Part shown: positions 60,288 to 64,000 of the stretch, piece after piece
Numbering within the stretch: position 1 is the stretch's first letter
Layout: each line of letters begins with the position of its first letter
DNA from: Streptomyces sp. 2131.1
GTDB taxonomy: Bacteria > Actinomycetota > Actinomycetes > Streptomycetales > Streptomycetaceae
Direction of reading: 5' to 3'
DNA length: 64,000 bases
Assembly (NCBI RefSeq): GCF_900105515.1
Contig: NZ_FNSY01000001.1
Coordinates: 4,154,001-4,218,000 of the forward strand
Notes under the pieces: generated by a model
Database searches by the model: none
What the model saw: only the letters and a program-made list of their open reading frames with translations
What the model was told of the DNA's origin: nothing
Translations under genes and position numbers: made by a program

Positions 60288-62516
60288 GTGGCCACATTCC
60301 TCTACAAGCTCGGACGGCTCGCCTTCCGGCGCCGCCGCTATGTCGCCCTGATCTGGGTGGCACTGCTGGCGCTCGCCGGGTTCGGCGCGTCCTCCGCAGC
60401 CACCGCGACCTCCAGCTCCTTCTCCATCCCCGGTACGGAGGCCCAGAAGGCCTTCGACCTGCTGGAACAGCGCTTCCCGGCCGCCAGCGCGGACGGCGCC
60501 ACCGCGCGCATCGTCTTCAAGGCCCCCGAGCACGAGAAGATGACGGACGCGGCCAACAAGGCCGAGGTCAACAAGATCACCCGGGAGCTGAAGGAAGGCT
60601 CCGACCAGATCGCCTCGGTCACCGACCCGTACACCGGCAACGCCGTCTCCAAGAACGGCTCCACCGCGTACATCTCGGTGTCGTACAAGGTCAACTCGAT
60701 GGAGCTGACCGACGAGACCCGGGACGCGCTGGAGGACGCCGGCACCCACGCCCAGAAGAGCGGGATGACCGTCGAGATCGGCGGTGACGCGCTCCAGGTG
60801 ATGCCGGAGACCGGCGCCACCGAGGTCATCGGCATCGCGCTGGCCGCAGTGGTCCTCGTCATCACCTTCGGCTCGCTCATCGCGGCCGGGCTGCCGCTGC
60901 TCACCGCGCTGATCGGCGTCGGCATCGGCGTCTCCACGATCACCGCCCTGGCCAACGTGCTCGACCTGGGCTCCACCACCTCCACGCTCGCGATGATGAT
61001 CGGCCTCGCCGTCGGCATCGACTACGCGCTGTTCATCGTCTCCCGCTACCGCGCCGAACTGGCCGAGGGCCGGGAACGCGAGGAGGCGGCGGGCCGGGCG
61101 GTCGGCACGGCCGGGTCCGCGGTCGTCTTCGCCGGGCTCACCGTGGTCATCGCGCTGGTCGGCCTGGCGGTCGTCAACATCCCGATGCTCTCCAAGATGG
61201 GCTTCGCCGCGGCCGGCACGGTCGCCATCGCCGTCCTCATCGCGCTCACCCTCGTCCCGGCCATGCTGGGCTTCGTCGGCAAGCGCATCGTGGGACGCAA
61301 GGCGCGCAGGGCCGCCGAGGCGGCGGACAAGCCCGAGGCGAAGCCGAACATGGGCACCCGCTGGGCCCGGTTCGTGCTGCGCAAGCCGGTCTGGGTGCTG
61401 CTCGTCGGCGTCCTGGGCCTCGGCGCCATCGCCGTACCGGCCGCCTCGCTGGAGATGGGCCTGCCGGACGACGGCTCCCAGCCCACCAGCACCACCCAGC
61501 GCCGCGCCTACGACCTGCTCTCGGAGGGCTTCGGCCCAGGCTTCAACGGTCCGCTGCTGGTCGTCGTCGACACGGAGAACAGTTCCGACGGCAAGGCCGC
61601 GGCCAAGCGGGTCGGCGACCAGATCTCCGGCATGAAGGGCGTCGTCGCCGTCACCCCGGCCACCTTCAACAAGGCCGGCGACGCGGCGATGATCACCGTC
61701 GTCCCGAAGGACCGCCCCAGCTCCGTCGAGACGGAGAACGTGGTCCACGCGATCCGCGACGCGGGCAAGGACATCAAGTCCGACACCGGTGCCGAGGTGC
61801 TGGTCACCGGCGCCACCGCGATGAACATCGACTTCTCGCAGAAGATGAACGACGCGCTGCTGCCCTACCTGGCGCTCGTGGTCGGCCTCGCCTTCCTGCT
61901 GCTGATGGTGGTCTTCCGGTCGGTGCTCGTACCGCTCAAGGCTGCGCTCGGCTTCCTGCTCTCGGTCGTCGCGGCCCTGGGCGCGGTCGTCGCGGTCTTC
62001 CAGTGGGGCTGGCTCGGCTCGCTCTTCGGGGTGGAGCAGACCGGTCCGATCATGTCGATGATGCCGATCTTCATGGTGGGCGTGGTCTTCGGCCTCGCGA
62101 TGGACTACGAGGTCTTCCTCGTCACCCGGATGCGTGAGGCGTACGTCCACGGCGAGAAGCCCGGCCAGGCCATCGTCACCGGCTTCAAGCACGGGGCGCG
62201 GGTCGTCACGGCCGCGGCCGTGATCATGATCGCCGTGTTCTCCGGGTTCATCGGCTCCAGCGAGCAGATGATCAAGATGATCGGCTTCTCGCTCGCCATC
62301 GCCGTCTTCTTCGACGCGTTCGTCGTCCGCATGGCGATCGTGCCCGCCGTCCTGGCGCTGCTCGGCAAGCGCGCCTGGTGGCTGCCGCGCTGGCTGGACC
62401 GCGCGCTGCCCAACGTGGACGTCGAGGGCGAGGGCCTGCGCAAGGAACTGGACGAGCCGGCCGCCGGTGACGGCGGCCCGGAGTCCGGCGGCGAGCGCGA
62501 ACTGATCCGCGTGTGA
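60288..62516 (+). CDS. MMPL family RND-type exporter
   Basis: The 742-residue protein has a first helix (about 20-36), a large outer loop, five helices (about 180-345) with MMIGLAVGIDYALFIVSRYR, the proton-relay region, and a second set (about 520-690) with VFGLAMDYEVFLVTRMREA. This twofold layout fits the MMPL (RND superfamily) exporters such as ActII-ORF3. The C-terminal tail is acidic. It may export a lipid or drug; it is probably repressed by the TetR protein before it. GTG 60288 has GGGAG upstream. Confidence 0.93.
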   Translation: MATFLYKLGRLAFRRRRYVALIWVALLALAGFGASSAATATSSSFSIPGTEAQKAFDLLEQRFPAASADGATARIVFKAPEHEKMTDAANKAEVNKITRELKEGSDQIASVTDPYTGNAVSKNGSTAYISVSYKVNSMELTDETRDALEDAGTHAQKSGMTVEIGGDALQVMPETGATEVIGIALAAVVLVITFGSLIAAGLPLLTALIGVGIGVSTITALANVLDLGSTTSTLAMMIGLAVGIDYALFIVSRYRAELAEGREREEAAGRAVGTAGSAVVFAGLTVVIALVGLAVVNIPMLSKMGFAAAGTVAIAVLIALTLVPAMLGFVGKRIVGRKARRAAEAADKPEAKPNMGTRWARFVLRKPVWVLLVGVLGLGAIAVPAASLEMGLPDDGSQPTSTTQRRAYDLLSEGFGPGFNGPLLVVVDTENSSDGKAAAKRVGDQISGMKGVVAVTPATFNKAGDAAMITVVPKDRPSSVETENVVHAIRDAGKDIKSDTGAEVLVTGATAMNIDFSQKMNDALLPYLALVVGLAFLLLMVVFRSVLVPLKAALGFLLSVVAALGAVVAVFQWGWLGSLFGVEQTGPIMSMMPIFMVGVVFGLAMDYEVFLVTRMREAYVHGEKPGQAIVTGFKHGARVVTAAAVIMIAVFSGFIGSSEQMIKMIGFSLAIAVFFDAFVVRMAIVPAVLALLGKRAWWLPRWLDRALPNVDVEGEGLRKELDEPAAGDGGPESGGERELIRV

Positions 62517-62604
62517 CGTACGCGGACTGAACTCCGGGGCCGCGTATGAGCGGAGCGCGGCCCCGGGAGCCCGGGTTACCTGTGGGGACGGGGGGCCGGG
62601 GCGA

Positions 62605-62638
62605 CGAGAGCCCCCGTGCACGCGCACGGGGGCTCTCG
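62605..62638 (-). terminator. Terminator after the SsgA-like gene
   Basis: A perfect 15-base-pair stem (62605-62619 with 62624-62638) with a 4-base loop lies 6 bases after the SsgA-like stop and downstream of the convergent MMPL gene. It can end both transcripts. Confidence 0.85.
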
Positions 62639-62644
62639 GCATGG

Positions 62645-62998
62645 TCAGGCGCGGGCGGCCTCGGGCTTCGGCGCCTCCTGGTGCGTGCGCCGCAGGAAAC
62701 GGACCATCGGGGCGCAGTCGAACTGGACCACGTCCACGCCCGCCGCGTCGTGCCGTTCCACGACCACCTGGACCCGGCCGCACGGCCATATCCGCCAGCC
62801 GTCCTGCTCGACCGGGTAGCGCAGGCCGCGTTCCAGCAGTTCGCGCTCGACGGCCCACTCGGTTCCCCCGGGATAGGCGATGCGCACGGTGGCGGGCGTG
62901 TCCGCGCCGTCGAACCGCAGCTCGACCGGGACGACGGGGAGGTCGCGGGCGTCGGTGACGAGCCGGGCTCGGGCATGTTCATTGATCACGGAAGACAT
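62645..62998 (-). CDS. SsgA-like sporulation/cell-division protein (SALP)
   Basis: The 117-residue protein follows the SALP pattern: INEHARARLVTD, VPVELRFDG, YPGGTEWAVERELLERGL (about 42-59), IWPCGRVQVVVE (about 70-81) and VQFDCAPMVRFLRRT. SALPs occur only in morphologically complex actinobacteria and steer septum placement, spore wall and separation. The paralogue (SsgA to SsgG type) cannot be named from the sequence alone. AGGAGGAG lies about 10 bases before ATG 62998. The upstream DNA is AT-rich with TACGTA. Confidence 0.93.
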   Translation of the reverse strand: MSSVINEHARARLVTDARDLPVVPVELRFDGADTPATVRIAYPGGTEWAVERELLERGLRYPVEQDGWRIWPCGRVQVVVERHDAAGVDVVQFDCAPMVRFLRRTHQEAPKPEAARA

Positions 62999-63101
62999 GG
63001 GCACCGACTCTCCTCCTGCTTCTGCAACTTTGTTATCTAATGTCCCATATTTTACGTAAAGAGCATTTTGGGGGTGCTCTGCAGTTGTGGTGCACGCGCT
63101 C

Positions 63102-63118
63102 TTGCGAACGCTTCGCAA
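63102..63118 (+). promoter_or_regulatory. Nur-like operator upstream of cbiM/nikM
   Basis: TTGCGAACGCTTCGCAA is a perfect 7-3-7 inverted repeat. Read as TTGCGA-N5-TCGCAA it is close to the Nur (nickel-responsive Fur protein) box TTGCAA-N5-TTGCAA of Streptomyces, and keeps the TGC/GCA core. It lies 80 bases before the transporter start. Confidence 0.6.
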
Positions 63119-63197
63119 CAAGGTCCTATCATTGAGAGGTTCACGACCCCGCGCACCCGGCGCAGCAACGCGAGAACGCAGGAAGCGGAGCCTCCCC

Positions 63198-64000
63198 ATG
63201 CATGTACCCGACGGATTCATCAACGCACCTGTCTCCGCCGTCACAGGCGTCGTCGCCGCCGGTGCCGTGGCCGTCAGCCTCAGGGGGGCCCGCCGGGAGC
63301 TCAACGAGCGGACCGCGCCGCTGGCCGGACTGGTCGCCGCCTTCATCTTCGCCGTGCAGATGCTGAACTTCCCCGTCGCGGCCGGCACCAGCGGCCACCT
63401 GCTCGGCGGGGCTCTGGCCGCGATACTCGTCGGGCCGTATACGGGCGTGCTCTGCATATCGGTCGTCCTGCTGATGCAGGGCATCCTCTTCGCCGACGGC
63501 GGCCTCACCGCTCTCGGCGTCAACGTCCTCGACATGGGCGTCGTCACCACCGTCGTCGCGTACGCCCTCTTCCGCGGCCTGCTCGGCGTGCTGCCGCGCA
63601 CCCGGCGCTCCGTGACCGCCGCCTCGTTCGTCGCCGCGCTGGTCTCCGTACCGGCCGCCGCCTGCGCCTTCACGCTGATCTACTGGATCGGCGGGACCAC
63701 CGACATCCCGATCGGCAAGGTCTTCACCGCCATGGTCGGCGTCCACGTCCTCATCGGCGTCGGCGAGGCCCTGATCACCGCGCTCACCGTCGGCGCCGTC
63801 GTCGCCGTCCGCCCCGACCTGGTCCACGGCGCCAAGGGCCTCACCGCCCCGCTCAAGCTCCGCGTCGACGGCGAACTGGTCGACGCCCCGGCCCCCGCCC
63901 GCGAGCCCGCCCCCGCCGCGCACCGCCCGACCCGCGGCCTGTGGGCCACCGGCCTGGTCACCGCCCTCGTGCTCGCCGGGTTCGTCTCCTTCTACGCCTC
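63198..64000 (+). CDS. cbiM: CbiM/NikM-type ECF transporter permease (cut by window edge)
   Basis: The visible 267 codons start MHVPDGFINAPVS, the metal-binding N-terminus of CbiM/NikM, where Met 1 amine and His 2 bind Co or Ni. About six helices follow, with GHLLGGALAAILVGP (about 66-80), LLMQGILFADGG and VHVLIGVGEALITALTVG (about 180-200). It then runs off the right edge after a further C-terminal helix, where PDGF-like CbiN fusion regions may follow. GGAG precedes ATG 63198. The upstream Nur-like box favours nickel, or nickel and cobalt. Confidence 0.93.
   Translation, partial: MHVPDGFINAPVSAVTGVVAAGAVAVSLRGARRELNERTAPLAGLVAAFIFAVQMLNFPVAAGTSGHLLGGALAAILVGPYTGVLCISVVLLMQGILFADGGLTALGVNVLDMGVVTTVVAYALFRGLLGVLPRTRRSVTAASFVAALVSVPAAACAFTLIYWIGGTTDIPIGKVFTAMVGVHVLIGVGEALITALTVGAVVAVRPDLVHGAKGLTAPLKLRVDGELVDAPAPAREPAPAAHRPTRGLWATGLVTALVLAGFVSFYA

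Noticed and set aside
60165..62858. 897-codon minus-strand frame opposite the MMPL gene
   Set aside because: Composition is His/Asp/Glu/Arg-rich noise; the plus strand carries a canonical exporter.
62999..63197. Cobalamin riboswitch before cbiM
   Set aside because: No B12-box-like sequence or long structured leader is visible; the clear signal is a Nur-like palindrome.

Overview
The window is high-GC actinobacterial chromosome and reads as Streptomyces. Reasons: codon use with G/C-rich third positions, frequent GTG and TTG starts, an HrdD-type sigma factor, an SsgA-like sporulation protein, a WhiJ-type cluster (DUF397 plus XRE/DUF5753 regulator plus small ATPase) carrying a rare in-frame TTA codon, and a SepX/GlpR-type division protein. 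Genes are dense and lie on both strands. One tRNA is present (Ala, anticodon CGC). I see no rRNA, CRISPR array, transposase or integrase.

Layout. 0-6.5 kb: a truncated questin-oxidase-like gene, hrdD behind a near-perfect SigR promoter, a WYL regulator divergent from a 14-helix drug exporter, a DUF6227-type protein and a P1 peptidase. 6.7-12 kb: a tight five-gene operon for a membrane oxidoreductase (NarI-like cytochrome b, molybdopterin subunit, four-cluster ferredoxin, Tat-type Rieske protein, small membrane protein). 12-21.9 kb: mscL, a SAF-domain protein, MTA phosphorylase, an FmdB zinc-ribbon protein, an MFS transporter, a K+/H+ antiporter that appears to start at CTG, a large Ntn-hydrolase acylase and 5-formyl-THF cyclo-ligase. 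22-27.3 kb: galU - glp (gephyrin-like MoeA) - moaC - moaB - rimJ-like - sepX/glpR, a conserved actinobacterial block that joins molybdenum cofactor assembly and cell division.

27.4-34.3 kb: behind tRNA-Ala lies an accessory region with no housekeeping genes and locally lower GC. Its core (31.3-34.2 kb) is an apparent operon: a helix-turn-helix protein, a SecB-fold chaperone resembling the Rv1957 (toxin-antitoxin-chaperone) type, a TRAFAC-class GTPase with complete G1/G3/G4/G5 motifs, a 114-residue partner and a 41-residue peptide. Three of the four junctions are GTGA overlaps, and an inverted repeat overlaps the promoter. This is my best candidate for an undescribed system. A HicA-like double-strand-RNA-binding-type protein sits just upstream.

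34.3-64 kb: a DUF4352 lipoprotein, a membrane PP2C/SpoIIE phosphatase with a FUSC transporter, a LuxR/histidine kinase pair, exonuclease III, a MerR regulator divergent from a Baeyer-Villiger monooxygenase / hydrolase / short-chain dehydrogenase operon, an Lrp regulator, an F420-type oxidoreductase with a deaminase, the WhiJ-type cluster, two dihydrofolate-reductase-like genes (one frameshifted), a polysaccharide deacetylase, an ECF41 sigma factor with its carboxymuconolactone decarboxylase partner and an exact ECF41 promoter, a tricorn protease, a TetR/MMPL efflux pair with two matching operators, an SsgA-like protein, and a truncated cbiM/nikM preceded by a Nur-like nickel operator.

All family assignments come from reading motifs and recalling families; no database search was run.
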